Shown here: piece after piece, positions 41,906 through 52,656 of the stretch
How positions within the stretch are numbered: position 1 is the stretch's first letter
Layout of the letters: every line of letters begins with the position of its first letter
NCBI GenBank assembly: GCA_018398585.1
Contig: JAGTTD010000001.1
Span: forward strand, 1,552,501-1,616,500
DNA from: Simmondsia chinensis
Taxonomy: Eukaryota; Streptophyta; Magnoliopsida; Caryophyllales; Simmondsiaceae
Direction of reading: 5' to 3'
Length of the DNA stretch: 64,000 nt
Notes under the pieces: model-generated
Told to the model about the DNA's origin: nothing
The model's database searches: none
The model's input: the letters and a program-made list of their open reading frames with translations, nothing else
Translations under genes and position numbers: made by a program

Positions 41906-41962
41906 AGTGATCATAAACTATCAACAACAATCCCAGTGCCTCAAGTGATCATAAACTATCAA
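41906..41962 (-). mobile_element. 19 bp SINE-end insertion with 19 bp duplications
   Basis: The inserted unit caacaatcccagtgcctca (41925-41943) is the terminal part of the SINE tail on the minus strand (tgaggcactgggattgttg). Perfect 19 bp direct repeats agtgatcataaactatcaa flank it at 41906-41924 and 41944-41962. This is as short an insertion as target-primed reverse transcription could leave while remaining recognisable. Confidence 0.85.
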
Positions 41963-41994
41963 AAACTAAAATTAAGAATATAAAATTTTTAAAA

Positions 41995-42039
41995 TGTGAG
42001 TCTTGTTTCGTTTTCTTTGGGGTTTGTTTTTGCTAGCAC
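41995..42039 (+). mobile_element. LINE 3' end split by copia element 2, left piece
   Basis: gtgagtcttgtttcgttttc, tttggggtttgtttttgcta is T-rich and continues after the copia element at 45672-45722 (tttttttgtattacaaattt, ctcgctaattatc, A-rich tail), giving an L1-like 3' end when the copia element is removed. Confidence 0.5.
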
Positions 42040-42204
42040 TATTAGACTATATTCTAGAATATTCCTAGGGTTTTACAGTTTACCCTTTTGCCCTTTGACT
42101 TATGTAACCCTAGGGGTATTCTTAGTCTTTTGACTCTTGGTGTTTGCCTATATATTGTGAACTCCATGTACTCCTCTTATTATTTAATCATATGTTTATT
42201 CACA
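42040..42204 (+). repeat. 5' LTR of copia element 2
   Basis: 165 bp, TATTAGACTATATTC...TTATTCACA, with gcctatatattg as a TATA-like region. Among the shorter copia LTRs. Confidence 0.9.
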
Positions 42205-42379
42205 TGGTATCAGAGCAATTACTCTGATTTTCTTTTTTTTTCCTTCCGCTGTTCTTTTCATTTCGTTGTTTGTCGGTTTTTTTTTTCTCTATGCAATTGA
42301 AGTGTTGAATTCTCTAGTACGTTACATCTTTTACTGTTTTCTTTTCTTTCTTTCGTACTTTTCATAATTTATTTGAGCA

Positions 42380-42979
42380 ATGGCTTCTAATCCAAATCGA
42401 TCCTACGCAAATGCCCTAAACTCCCTCCCCTCCTCCCCACCCAGCGGCGCCCGCTCGGTGGCAGTGCCCGGCCCTCCCCATGCCGATGCTCTGCCCACCA
42501 CCGCAGCGCTTAGCCCACCAGGGGTGGTGACCGACACCTCTATTGTCGGAACCACCACCACCGGTGTTTCCTTCTCTCGGTCGGTGGATGCCGGTGTTGC
42601 CATCTCCGGTACTCTACCACCACTTGGGAGGTCATTATCGAACCCGACCCTTAATCTGGGCATCCCGTCATTGTCGAACCAATTTTCTGCTTTCCCTGCA
42701 CCCTCGCTCGGTGCTGGCTTCGCCGGACCCACACTGTCCGGTGGATTCCGGCCAACCGACGGTGGCGCACCTGCTCCGGCAATCTTCCCGACCCTCCCCC
42801 ATGTCGGTGGGGATGCCGGTGTGGCGCCATCAGCCGCCCCTCTCTCTTCCCCAAACCCTAATTACCTAAATACAAATTACTTCAACCCTAATATCTATAA
42901 CCATCCCGCTTTACATGGCTCTATCCGATGCGACTCAAATTTGAAGTTTATGACATATTCACCAGTTTCAAAAATTTAG
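42380..42979 (+). pseudogene. Truncated gag N-terminus of copia element 2
   Basis: Starts MASNPNRSYANALNSLPSSP and is Pro/Ser/Ala/Gly-rich for about 180 residues, then Asn/Tyr-rich (NYLNTNYFNPNIYNH). Around 42910-42940 it jumps into integrase sequence in another frame, so the last residues are meaningless. The conserved gag core and zinc knuckle are missing. Confidence 0.7.
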
Positions 42980-43794
42980 TTGAAAACCAATTTAATTTGA
43001 AAATTAAATTTTTCCAAAGTGATGGTGGGGGTGAATTTGATCATCGGCGCATGAATGCGCTATGCCGGGATGCTGGAATTCACTTTCGACTATCATGTCC
43101 TGATACCCCCGAACAAAATGGGGTGGCGGAACGCAAGCATCGACATCTACCTGAAATGGCACGGACTCTCTTAATTCACTCAAAACTTCCCTATGAATTT
43201 TGGGACGACGCTTTTTGCACGGCATGTTTTACCATAAATTGTCTCCCTACACCAAATCTTTCTAACTTCTCTCCCTTTCAAAAACTCTTTCATACCAACC
43301 CGGATTATAATCGTTTTAGAGTCTTTGGGTGTGTTTGTTACCCCAACATCACATCTCGTGCCCCTCATAAATTAGCCCCTCGTTCCACTCCATGCATTTT
43401 TCTCGGGTATGTGGCTCGATATAAAGGTTACCGATGTTTTGATGTCTTAAACAAACGAATATATGTTAGTAGGCATGTAGTCTTTGATGAATCCAGATTC
43501 CCTTATACTGAACTAGTTAGCCCTGATGTGCCCAAAACTGATGCTTACCATAATGTACCTTTGATAATTTGCACTTCCCCTTTCCCGGGTGTTGCATCCG
43601 CGACTCCGGCTCCGGCCAAACCCGCCACAGCACCTACTGACCGTGGGCTAACCCCGCTGGTGCCTGCGGTGCCTCCCGTCCCCGCTAGTGTCGGTACACT
43701 TGCTCGACTGCCTGCGCAGTCCCCGCCCGCACCATCGGACGCCAACCCCCCCCCCCCCCCCTCTCGGGTCTTCGGTCCTTGTGACCAGTGATGA
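42930..43794 (+). pseudogene. Integrase fragment of copia element 2
   Basis: Frame 1, entering at FEVYDIFTSFKNLVENQF. It keeps the second catalytic Asp (FFQSDGGGEF; codon 43021) and the Glu (PEQNGVAERKH; codon 43129), but the first Asp and the zinc-binding N-terminus are deleted. The C-terminal GKGYRCFD-like motif appears as YKGYRCFDVLNKRIYVSRHV. After a Pro/Ala-rich linker the frame runs through a run of 16 C (43746-43761) and ends out of phase with the reverse transcriptase. No functional integrase can result. Confidence 0.8.
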
Positions 43795-45493
43795 TACACC
43801 TTCGTCATCTATTCCAAACTTCGAGTCCGACCCTAGTCCCGTGCCTAACCCACCGCCTTCCCCTACTCATAATGTGCATCCCATGCGTACTAGGCTTAAG
43901 GATGGGATCCGTAAAAATCGGTACCCTCTCTCACTATCATCTATTACGGTAATTCAAGAGCCCACATCTTACTCGCAGGCCGCTAAAAATCCCCAATGGC
44001 AGCAAGCCATGGCGGATGAATTTAATGCCTTACTTCTTAACAACACTTGGGATCTTGTCCCACATGACCACTCGAAAAACCTTGTAGGTAGCACTTGGAA
44101 ATATAAAGTGAAATATAAAGCAGATGGCTCGGTTGAACGGTTCAAAGCCCGCCTTGTTGCTCAAGGCTTTCATCAACGTGAAGGCCTTGATTATAAGGAG
44201 ACTTTTAGCCCTGTTGTTAAACCAACCACCATACGCTTTATACTTACACTTGCTATAACATACAACTGGTCTATACAGCAGTTGGACATTAAAAATGCAT
44301 TCCTACATGGTCACCTTAAGGAAGAAGTTTATATGAAACAACCACAAGGCTTCATACATCCAAAGTTTCCTAATCACGTGTGTCGCCTTCGGAAAGCGTT
44401 GTATGGGTTGAAGCAGGCTCCTCGGGCATGGTTCCAACGGTTCAGTACGTTCCTCCTTCACCTTGGCTTCACCTGTTGTCGGGCTGATCCTTCACTATTC
44501 ATCCATAAAACACGTTCTCATCTGACCTGTCTCCTCCTCTATGTTGATGACATTATCCTCACTGGGTCTGACCCCTCGCACCTCACGTCTCTCATCCAGT
44601 CCCTCTCGACCCAGTTTTCGATGAAAGATCTTGGCCCGCTACACTTCTTTCTTGGTATTCAGGCCACTCGCAATTCTAGTGGTCTCTTTCTCTCCCAACA
44701 CAAATACACTGTGGACCTTCTCACCAAACTTGGTCTCTGCGACGCCAAACCGGTCAAAACCCCCCTACCCACCCGAGCACATCTCTCTTTGAGTGACGGG
44801 GCCCTACTTGAGGACCCTACTGAGTATAGGAGCGCAGTGGGTGCCCTGCAATACCTCACTATGACCCGTCGTGACATATGCTATGCTGTCAACCTGGTCT
44901 CCCAGTTCATGCATGCACCCCGTGATCCCCACTGGCAGGCTGTGAAGCGTATTCTCCGGTATCTCAAATCCACTCCTGATCATGGTCTTCTCCTACAACC
45001 TGCTAGCACTCTCACTATCACAGCTTTCGCTGATGCTGACTGGGGTGGTTGCCCTGACACTCGTCGCTCTTCCACTGGTTATGCCGTCTACCTTAGACCA
45101 AACCTCATTTCCTGGCGAGCCAAAAAGCAGATAACCGTTTCGAAAAGTACGACTGAATCTGAGTATCGGGCTGTGGCTCAGGCTGCTGCTGAAAGTGACT
45201 GGCTTCGGTACATCATGCGCGACCTGGCTATCCGCCACCCAGGACCCATCATCGTCTACTGTGACAATGTCTCCGCCTCCTACCTTGCTGCTACCCAGGT
45301 GTCCAATGACCGTAGCAAGCACGTGGATGTCGACTTCCACTATGTTCGGGAGAAAGTTCTCAAGGGTGATCTTCAAGTTCACTACACTCCAACCACAAAG
45401 CAGGTAGCTGATATCCTCACCAAAGGTCTTGCGGCGGATCGTTTCTTCCAACACAAGGCCAATCTTCGCGTGCTATCACCCCGCTCAGATTGA
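43762..45493 (+). pseudogene. Reverse transcriptase-RNase H of copia element 2
   Basis: Open from the C-run to the stop at 45493. The reverse transcriptase has NPQWQQAMADEFNALLLN, WKYKVKYKADGSVERFKARL, LDIKNAFLHGHL and the catalytic YVDD (44540-44551). RNase H has FADADWGGCPDTRRSSTGYA, the SEYRA motif and a C-terminal KHVDVDFHYVRE...ADILTKGL. Both domains look complete. There is no start codon in context: the domains were part of a polyprotein, now separated from upstream parts by frame breaks at the deletion junction and in the C-run. The first in-frame ATG before this (43688) lies in wrong-frame sequence. Confidence 0.85.
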
Positions 45494-45501
45494 GGGGGGC
45501 C

Positions 45502-45666
45502 TATTAGACTATATTCTAGAATATTCCTAGGGTTTTACAGTTTACCCTTTTGCCCTTTGACTTATGTAACCCTAGGGGTATTCTTAGTCTTTTGACTCTT
45601 GGTGTTTGCCTATATATTGTGAACTTCATGTACTCCTCTTATTATTTAATCATATGTTTATTCACA
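45502..45666 (+). repeat. 3' LTR of copia element 2
   Basis: 165 bp, identical to the 5' LTR except one C-to-T difference. Confidence 0.9.
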
Positions 45667-45671
45667 AGTAC

Positions 45672-45722
45672 GACCTTTTTTTGTATTACAAATTTCTCGC
45701 TAATTATCAAAAAAATAAAAAT
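45672..45722 (+). mobile_element. LINE 3' end split by copia element 2, right piece
   Basis: tttttttgtattacaaattt, ctcgctaattatc then an A-rich tail (about 45708-45732). It belongs with 41995-42039. Confidence 0.55.
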
Positions 45723-45732
45723 AAAAATAAAA

Positions 45733-46433
45733 TTGGAAGATGAAGAGATATTTCGGTGGATATATCATTCCTGGCTTCCATGCAGGTTTTCTGCACAATA
45801 AAACGACATGCATGGGTGGTCAAATATGGATCATATATTCTGTCATGATACCTATATTCATAAATAAATAATCTAATTAATTAATTTATAAAATTTACCA
45901 AAATAAATATTAATTGTGTGCAATTGTGATTGAGAGACCTAGATATCAAATATGAGGTAAACTACTAATGATGCAAAATTATTTAATAGTTTATTTGTGT
46001 GTGTATGTATATATATCTATATATATTAGGAAAAGAAGAGTACAATGTTACCAGCCGAATATAGATCAACAGTTTTTTAACTAGTGCAATGGTGATCGAT
46101 AAAATTTAGAGATTTATTTTACGACATATTAAATTTAGAATAAAATGAGTGAATACATCCATACCAATTAATTAAAAAAAAAAAAAAACGAGAGTTTGGA
46201 ATGCCACTAGTTCAAAATTATATCCTAACAATAAAAAATATATAATAGTATGAAAATACAGTTAAGAAAGTATATCAAAGTTGAAGTTTGTAAAATATTT
46301 ACTGTCTCATTTTTAGATCAGTAATACTAACCATTCAAGTATGTATTTATCAATAAATTTTACTATGTGCTCCAAAAAAAATAAATAAATAAATAAATTC
46401 CACCAGATTTAGAAGTACCACTAGACAACCCTC
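45733..46433. other. AT-rich intergenic DNA
   Basis: No gene or bounded repeat; several A runs and a TATATC tract near 46010. Confidence 0.45.
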
Positions 46434-46794
46434 ATTTATATAGAGTCGGTTCCAAAAATAATACTGAAAAATAAAAAAATAAAAAAAATAATGCTGGAAA
46501 AAAAATAATTACAAATCTATTGTTGAACCGCGTTTACAACATGCGGTTCTAGTAAACCGCGTTAATAAAACGCGTTTCAGATGAAATAAAACCGCGTTTC
46601 ATTTTACCATAACAAAACCGCGTCTTAATAACTCGGTTTATTTTATTAAAAACCGCGTCTTAATAACGCGGTTTTATTTAACAAAAAATGCGTCTTAATA
46701 ACGCGGTTTATTATTACAAAAACCGCGTTATTAAGACGCGGTTTATCATAAGAAACCGCATCACATGAACGCGGTTTAATATGGTAAACCGTAT

Positions 46795-47155
46795 GAGTCG
46801 AGCCGAGCTCATTATCGAGCCCAATCGAGTTTAAAATTAACGAGCCGAGCTTTATAAGTTATTATCGAGCCATTATCGAACTATTTTTGAACCAATACCA
46901 ATTGTTATCGAGCTCATAACGAGCCCTTAATGAGCTCGTATCGAGCCCCTTAACGAGCTCTTGTCGAGCCCTTATCAAACTGTTCGTGAACATTAGCGAG
47001 CCGGGCACCCCCTATTCGAACTCGACTCGTATAAGCTTATCAAGCCTGCTTGAACTCGGCTCGTTAAGCTATCGAGCTCTCCTAATGAACACAAACGAGC
47101 CCTAATCAATTTTGAACGCGAGTAGTTCATTGAACGCTCAGTTCGTTTACACCTC
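46795..47155. mobile_element. hAT-like MITE nested in the Mutator-like element
   Basis: Dense gagctc, cgagcc and gagccgagct repeats in both orientations; the right end cgtttacacctctac resembles other GAGCT MITEs (30219-30826, 52657-52839). The left end, near gtatgagtcgagccgagctc, is not a clean terminal repeat. Confidence 0.5.
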
Positions 47156-47159
47156 TACT

Positions 47160-47410
47160 CACCGCCGGTCATGTCGTCCGCCGCCGCCCTTCTTCTGCTT
47201 TATACGCCGGAGATCTGTAAGTATCATTGTCGTAGCTATTTGACCACTACTGAATTAATAGCCTTTTATTGATAATTTTTTCTGATTTTTTACCACCTCC
47301 ACTTATAATGTTGGAGCTTCATTGAGAGGAACCTGGGGATCAATGTGACGATCATCACGAATTGCGGCATAATGGCGACTATAAGTGATGAAAATGGGGT
47401 TTATGTGTAC
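47160..47410. other. Possible captured host sequence in the Mutator-like element
   Basis: gccggtcatgtcgtccgccg, ccgcccttcttctgctttat, then ggagatctgtaagtatcatt: a GC-rich short frame followed by a splice-donor-like gtaagt, then T-rich DNA, then gaggaacctggggatcaatg. This composition differs from both arms. It could be an exon-intron fragment of a host gene, as in Pack-MULEs, or ordinary element interior. Confidence 0.3.
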
Positions 47411-47799
47411 TGCGGATAAACCGCATTAATTAAACGCGGTTTAGTGATTAAACCACGTTTATATAACTCGGTTTAGTGATAAAACCGCGTTTATATAACG
47501 CGGTTTATTCAGGTATGAACCGCATTTTTGTAAATGCGGTTTATATGAATATAAATCGTGTGTTATAGACGCGGTTTATCTGTATTTTAAACGCATCACC
47601 TTGACACGGTTTACTATAACCGCATTTTGTAAACGCGGTTCAACAGTAGATTTGGAATTATTTTATTTTTAGCATTATTTTTTTTATTTTTCAGCATTAT
47701 TTCTGGAACCGACTCATTTATGTACCACTAATCCCCGTTATGAATTTATAATATTTGTCAATATTTTTCATTAACACGTTAAACTCTAATATTTGTTTT

Positions 47800-47905
47800 T
47801 ATTCAATAATTAGCGATGAAGACTCGAGATACAAAAGCTGACATCTCATGAAGAGACCTAAAAATACACACACAATGTGAAAAAAGAAAAAAAAAACAAA
47901 AAATA
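47800..47905 (-). mobile_element. LINE 3' end fragment, minus strand
   Basis: tcaataattagcgatgaaga, ctcgagatacaaaagctgac, atctcatgaagagacctaaa is the complement of the L1-like 3' end pattern. Confidence 0.5.
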
Positions 47906-49022
47906 CCTATAAAAGTCGTATTTAACGACTCAATGCGCCCATAAACAAACCCATTTCCAGTTACGTTTCAAATAATACTTCAAAATGAAAATGACCTTTG
48001 CCCACCACAATATCTATATTTCTTAGTATATTCATAGTAGATAAACTACCGAAATTTTTTTTTGATACTTGACTCTTATATCTATTAATCGGAGGTCTAA
48101 TCTTATATACTTCTAAGGATTGTATCCTTATAATTATTTTTTTTAAAAACACTAAATTTTAAGGTATATCAAAAAATATACATATATAATTGCTCAAATT
48201 TGGAAAATCAAAAATTTAAAATATTATTCAATAAAAGAAAAAAAGAACTCATGGAACCCATAAATTATTAATATATTTTTTTTGGAGACTTTTCCTGTCC
48301 ATGCAAACTGCAGTATACAATGATGGCAAATTGTTAGAAATGTGGACCAATTACAAGCTTTTTTTTTTTTTAATGTAGATTTGGCTTTTTACTTTTTTTT
48401 ATTCCTCCAATGTATGGGGAATAATATACGAAAATATAATAAATATAATTAGCTAAAAGTTACATTTTAAAGGAAAAAGTCCTAGAAAACGGGAAAAATA
48501 TGCGCTAGATGTTTTCTAGTTTCAATAAAAGGCTAAATATATCGAAAAATATACTAATTAAAGGAAGCCTAAGCCAATTAATAAAAGCGAACATCGAATG
48601 TATTGAAGAATATACTGATATTTGTGGAATATAATTATTGAATAATAGAAGTATTATATTAAAATTTTGTACGATAATAATTTTATGTCAGTATTATATA
48701 TTTAAATGAGATATATATATATTTAAATGGTTTTAGAACATTTCCAAATATTTTGGAGTATTATATTAATTTTGGATATTACCTCCCAAGCACTAGCTTA
48801 GTATTTTGGGAAAATAACTTGTGTATATTAATTAATAGCCTGCACGTTATAAATATCACTATAAACTCAATTTTGATTATTTCTTCTATTTTTTTTATCA
48901 AAAAAAAAAAAAAAAATTTCTTTCTTTATAAAAATAATTTTTTACGATTCAACTTTTTACAAAGTAAATTTTTTTTCAAAAAAAAGAAACTTTCACATGG
49001 ATTTTTCTAATAGATTCTCATG
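47906..49022. other. AT-rich intergenic DNA
   Basis: Long A/T runs (about 48359-48371, 48899-48916). No gene or bounded repeat. Confidence 0.45.
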
Positions 49023-49282
49023 TTTACGATAAAAAAAAGCAACATATCCAGTGTCTCAAAGGCTCCCGCCTAACTAGAGTTTGGGGGGTGCGAATGTACA
49101 CAGCCTTACCCCTTCAGGGTATTACTCCTGAAGAGAGGCTGTTTCCGAGTGTCTCCAACTTGGGAGTGAGGACTTCGAACCCATCTTTATACTACTCTCG
49201 TCCAAGCATGCTTAACTTCGAAATTCTAACAGGATCCGGTGACAACGTGTTGGTACCCTCTTTTGTAAAATTATTTACGATA
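49023..49282 (-). mobile_element. 5S-headed SINE, full length
   Basis: The body is about 49032-49273, with tttacgata on both sides (49023-49031, 49274-49282). On the minus strand the head is gagggtaccaacacgttgtc, accggatcctgttagaattt, cgaagttaagcatgcttgga, cgagagtagtataaagatgg, followed by the tail from gaagtcctcactcccaagtt to ggagcctttgagacactgg. Confidence 0.85.
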
Positions 49283-49969
49283 ATATGTTAAATCAAATTA
49301 CCTAATAGCTTAAAACTTTCTCCAACTATGCTTTGGTGGGTGCCCTGATTTTGTATTAAGAGTTATTTTTTTTATTATCAGTAAAAAAATAGTTTAGATT
49401 CCCAAGTCTTATAGGCATAACTATTAATATAATTATTTTTATTCAAATTTGATGAGCATAAATTAAATTGTCACATAAATATCTAGTTTGTATTTATCGG
49501 ATAATGGTGAAACTTTTTATAAACAATACCTACAAAATTTATTAAATTGTTTAGGAATAATTGTTTTACCTTAATAATAACATTATTCGAAAATAATGTG
49601 CATTGATGTTTGTAAATGAAAAAGTTGTTCGATTAAAAGTGCCTCATTTCTGATTTATTAAGTGTATGCTTGGTATTATATTACAAGTTTTTTTCGTTAC
49701 TTATTGAAAAAAAATCTACATGCATGGTATTGTACCATTGTTATTGGGTACTAATAGTTTGGCGCACCACATAAAATAATGTGAGAAATTACGAAATAAC
49801 GTAGCAACATCGTTTGACCAAAAAAAGAAAAAAAGTGGCAACGTGATATACCTTATAAATCTAACACGTATTATTATCATCAAGATTAACTGAATGTAAG
49901 GTTGCCTTCTGCTTCTACTTTTGATGTTCTTGTCTGTATTGGGAGGTTTTTAGGAGGGTTGCCTTCGGA
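49283..49969. other. Intergenic DNA with short LINE-tail-like sequence
   Basis: ttacaagtttttttcgttac, ttattgaaaaaaaatct (about 49680-49713) resembles a minimal L1-like 3' end. No gene. Confidence 0.4.
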
Positions 49970-50180
49970 TATTTTAATGTTATTTTTTTCTTTTTCACAT
50001 TGGTGTGTCTATCAGGTCTCATGTTGTTCGGCTATAACAACATCACTTGATTGAAGAAGCCATTCGCACTAGATCTACGGGTTTCTCTTTTCTCAAGAAT
50101 GAAAAAAAAAATTTGTGAGATGCTGGTTTTGTGTCGCAAGTTCTCTCGCTTAGTTGAATGTGAAAAAAAACTAGCATTTC
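49970..50180 (+). mobile_element. LINE 3' end fragment
   Basis: T-rich segment, tcgttgttcggctataacaa-like context, then gagatgctggttttgtgtcg, caagttctctcgcttagttg and an A run (50161-50170). Same family as 50385-50485. Confidence 0.45.
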
Positions 50181-50384
50181 TCGTATTATATAACATATAT
50201 ACGCTGCACATTAAAGGGTTCTAATTCATATTGATCCATTTACTTTATCTACTATGTTAGTTAGGTATCCCAGTATGTGACTCAATGTGTTAAACATGCC
50301 ACATTGTTGAAACTATAGACATTTGACAATTTATTTATATGCCAAAATAACTCGACCTCCATAGGTGTCCTTTTGTTATTTTTC

Positions 50385-50485
50385 TTTTTTCCTGCTTTAT
50401 GTGTGAGTTTTTTGGATCTCTTCATGAGATGCTCACTTTTATACTACGAGTTTTCTTCGCTACCTATTCGAAAAAAAAAAAAACA
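50385..50485 (+). mobile_element. LINE 3' end with poly(A)
   Basis: ctcttcatgagatgctcact, tttatactacgagttttctt, cgctacctattcg, then A12: the clearest copy of the L1-like 3' end in this window. Confidence 0.6.
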
Positions 50486-50743
50486 ATTTTCTTAATACAT
50501 CGATTTTACATATACTTTTACAGCTTAGAGTCCTAACCGAACCTAACCGAAAATAATTGTACATAATCATAGGCAAAAGCGGAAGCGACTAGAGAAATGC
50601 AGCAAATATTACTGAGGATTATAACATCTGGGAAAGTTTTATCTGCATATTTCACTTTCTCTCTGTGTATATTTGTGGTCCCCTTTTCTTTGCTTTTGCT
50701 GCCCAATTAGTATCATAAATTTGACCATAAAAATAGTACTATT

Positions 50744-51008
50744 ATGAATATTTTAATATTCTACCTAAGAGGGTACCAATACGCAAGTACCGGATTCTAT
50801 TAGAATTTCGAAATTAAGCGTACTTGGGCGACTGTAGTACCAAGATGGGTGAGCTCCTGGGAAATCCTCGTGCATCCCTCGGATTGGAGGTTCTTAAAAA
50901 CAGATCTTGAAGAAGGAAGGTTGTGCATATTTACCCCTCCAGACCCTACTTAGGCGAGAGTTTTTGGAGCATTGAAAATATTGCTTTTATAAATATTTTA
51001 GTATTCTA
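50744..51008 (+). mobile_element. 5S-headed SINE, full length
   Basis: The body is 50764-50988 (225 bp). Duplications atgaatattttaatattcta and ataaatattttagtattcta (20 bp, two mismatches). Head: gagggtaccaatacgcaagt, accggattctattagaattt, cgaaattaagcgtacttggg, cgactgtagtaccaagatgg, gaaatcctcgtgcatccctc. The last segment keeps the 5S 3' end (tcctcgtg). Diverged tail follows. Confidence 0.88.
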
Positions 51009-52656
51009 ATATAATAAAATTTCTTTACTTACAAAACTAATTATTTGTAATATTGGTTACCATTATGTTTATAATTTAATAATTTTATAATATTATTAAA
51101 TACAACATGCACTTTGGGACAATATTAGAGCAATATGTTTTATATCCATATTCCACGTAAAAGATCCTGTATTTAAAGCTTATTCTTACTCGCTTTGTCC
51201 ATCATGCAAAAAAGTTACTTTTCTGCAATTCTATACATTTTTTTGAACTGTGTGTCGACACACACCTCAGAGAAATTCTACACCATAGAAACGCCCATTA
51301 TTACTACTTCTCAAGTGTCACTTTTTCTTTTTTTAGAAAATATTATATTTTAAAAAGATTTTTTTACTACGGTCTTTCTAACATGTGTCCAATAGGCACA
51401 TATTAATGTACATTAATTATATCATATTCTAGCATTTGATTGGCCAAATGTAAAGGTAAAAATAATAAATCTAGTATTTGGTCAATTAAATGTTAGAATA
51501 CGGTGGGCAGCATATATTAGAAAATTCTTTTTTGATTATAATGATAAAAACTATTATTGACAAAATAATAATAATTGACAAACAATAAAAGTAGTAAAAC
51601 CGCAATAAAAATTATAATCTTATTATAATAATAATAATTTTATTTTAATAATATTTCTATTCCGTAAAAATTGCATGCGATGCACTCAGCGGGCGCAAAA
51701 TCCAACGGCTGTACTACCTTTTCTTTGGCGGCCGGTTTTGTTATCTGCTGCCACGTGCTTCCAACTCCCCATCCCCACCTTTTTGAAAATACCGTGGGAT
51801 TAGAAGGATAATCTTATTCTTACACTTACAGTAAAGCTCGTTAGAATTGAGATTTTATTTAAAATCGATCGTAAATTTTATAATTAGAATTATAAAATTA
51901 AATTAAAAATTATAATATATGTATAATATAATTATATTTAGTATTAATATCGATTATATAGTTTAAAATATTATTAATAAGACCTTAATTTAAATGAATA
52001 TATACAAGAGATATAATCAAATATGATAAAATATTATTATGTAATATAGATGTATTATTTTATATTATAATAATTACTAGAACTTTTAAGACATATGCCG
52101 CAAATCAAACTTTATATTAAGGTTAAAATAAAAAACAAAACTTAATTTAACTTTTTTGTTGGTATATAAACGTTTAATTAATTTTCTTTTACTTTAAGCT
52201 AATAAAGTAATTTCATTTATAATATATGTTTTTTTTACATTTTCAACTTTTTTGTTTTTATAAGTTGGTAGAATTTAGGTTGAATTGATAAAATCATAAA
52301 ATTATATTACGATTTTATCCGTTAACTTCATGTAATATTAATGAATCGTACGATTCTACAAAATTAAGATCATACTTGCGATTCAACTCCGTCAACAATT
52401 ATACAATCATAAAATCGTAAGATTCTAAATTTTGATTAAAATTTTAATAACCATGGTTATAGTACAAATTTTAAAAATTGGGATTATCAAATTATATTTT
52501 CTTTCTCGGTGATTAAAGTACAAATAGAAATAAAATCATTACACTACTCTATAGTAGTGCAATAACCACAATAAGAAAAAAGGAAAACGTTTTGGATTAC
52601 AATGTACTCAACAGACAAAAAGAAAAAAACTAATTGCATCTACCACCGCTTGTCAT
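51009..52656. other. AT-rich intergenic DNA
   Basis: No gene, RNA or bounded repeat supported over ~1.6 kb. A GC-richer patch at 51690-51780 (cggccggttttgttatctgc) has no frame of note. Confidence 0.45.

Larger units (their letters stand above)
42040..45666 (+). mobile_element. Ty1/copia element 2, young but defective
   Basis: 3,627 bp. LTRs are 42040-42204 and 45502-45666 (165 bp each), differing at one base (ctccatg versus cttcatg near the end). The duplication is agcac/agtac (42035-42039, 45667-45671). Both LTRs start TATTAG, not TG. The primer-binding site TGGTATCAGAGC is at 42205-42216 and a polypurine tract, ttgaggggggcc, at 45490-45501. A deletion removes most of gag, the zinc knuckle, the protease and the start of integrase; reverse transcriptase and RNase H are complete. 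The near-identical LTRs indicate recent insertion, probably using trans-supplied gag and protease. The RT/RNase H region resembles RE1/Ale-Retrofit-type copia elements. Confidence 0.9.
46443..47715. mobile_element. Non-autonomous Mutator-like element with CCGCG arrays
   Basis: 1,273 bp. Perfect outer ends GAGTCGGTTCCA / TGGAACCGACTC lie within inverted repeats of ~100 bp. Nine-base flanks atttatata (46434-46442) and atttatgta (47716-47724) differ at one position; 9 bp duplications are the Mutator hallmark. Inside each arm is an array of AACCGCG...CGCGGTT mini-palindromes, about 20 units in all; for example aaccgcgtcttaataacgcg and, in reverse, aaccgcgttattaagacgcg. The centre holds a hAT-like insert (46795-47155) and a different segment that may be captured DNA (47160-47410). 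No transposase. Confidence 0.75.

Noticed and set aside
43688..43761. ATG at 43688 as the start of the reverse transcriptase polyprotein
   Set aside because: The sequence before the C-run is integrase linker in another frame; the real domain starts after the run and had no start of its own.
42040..45666. Endogenous pararetrovirus
   Set aside because: LTRs, integrase before reverse transcriptase, and a copia-type YVDD and RNase H identify a Ty1/copia retrotransposon.
46500..47650. CRISPR-like or satellite array of CCGCG units
   Set aside because: The units are small palindromes arranged as inverted arms with 9 bp flanking duplications, which fits a DNA transposon.
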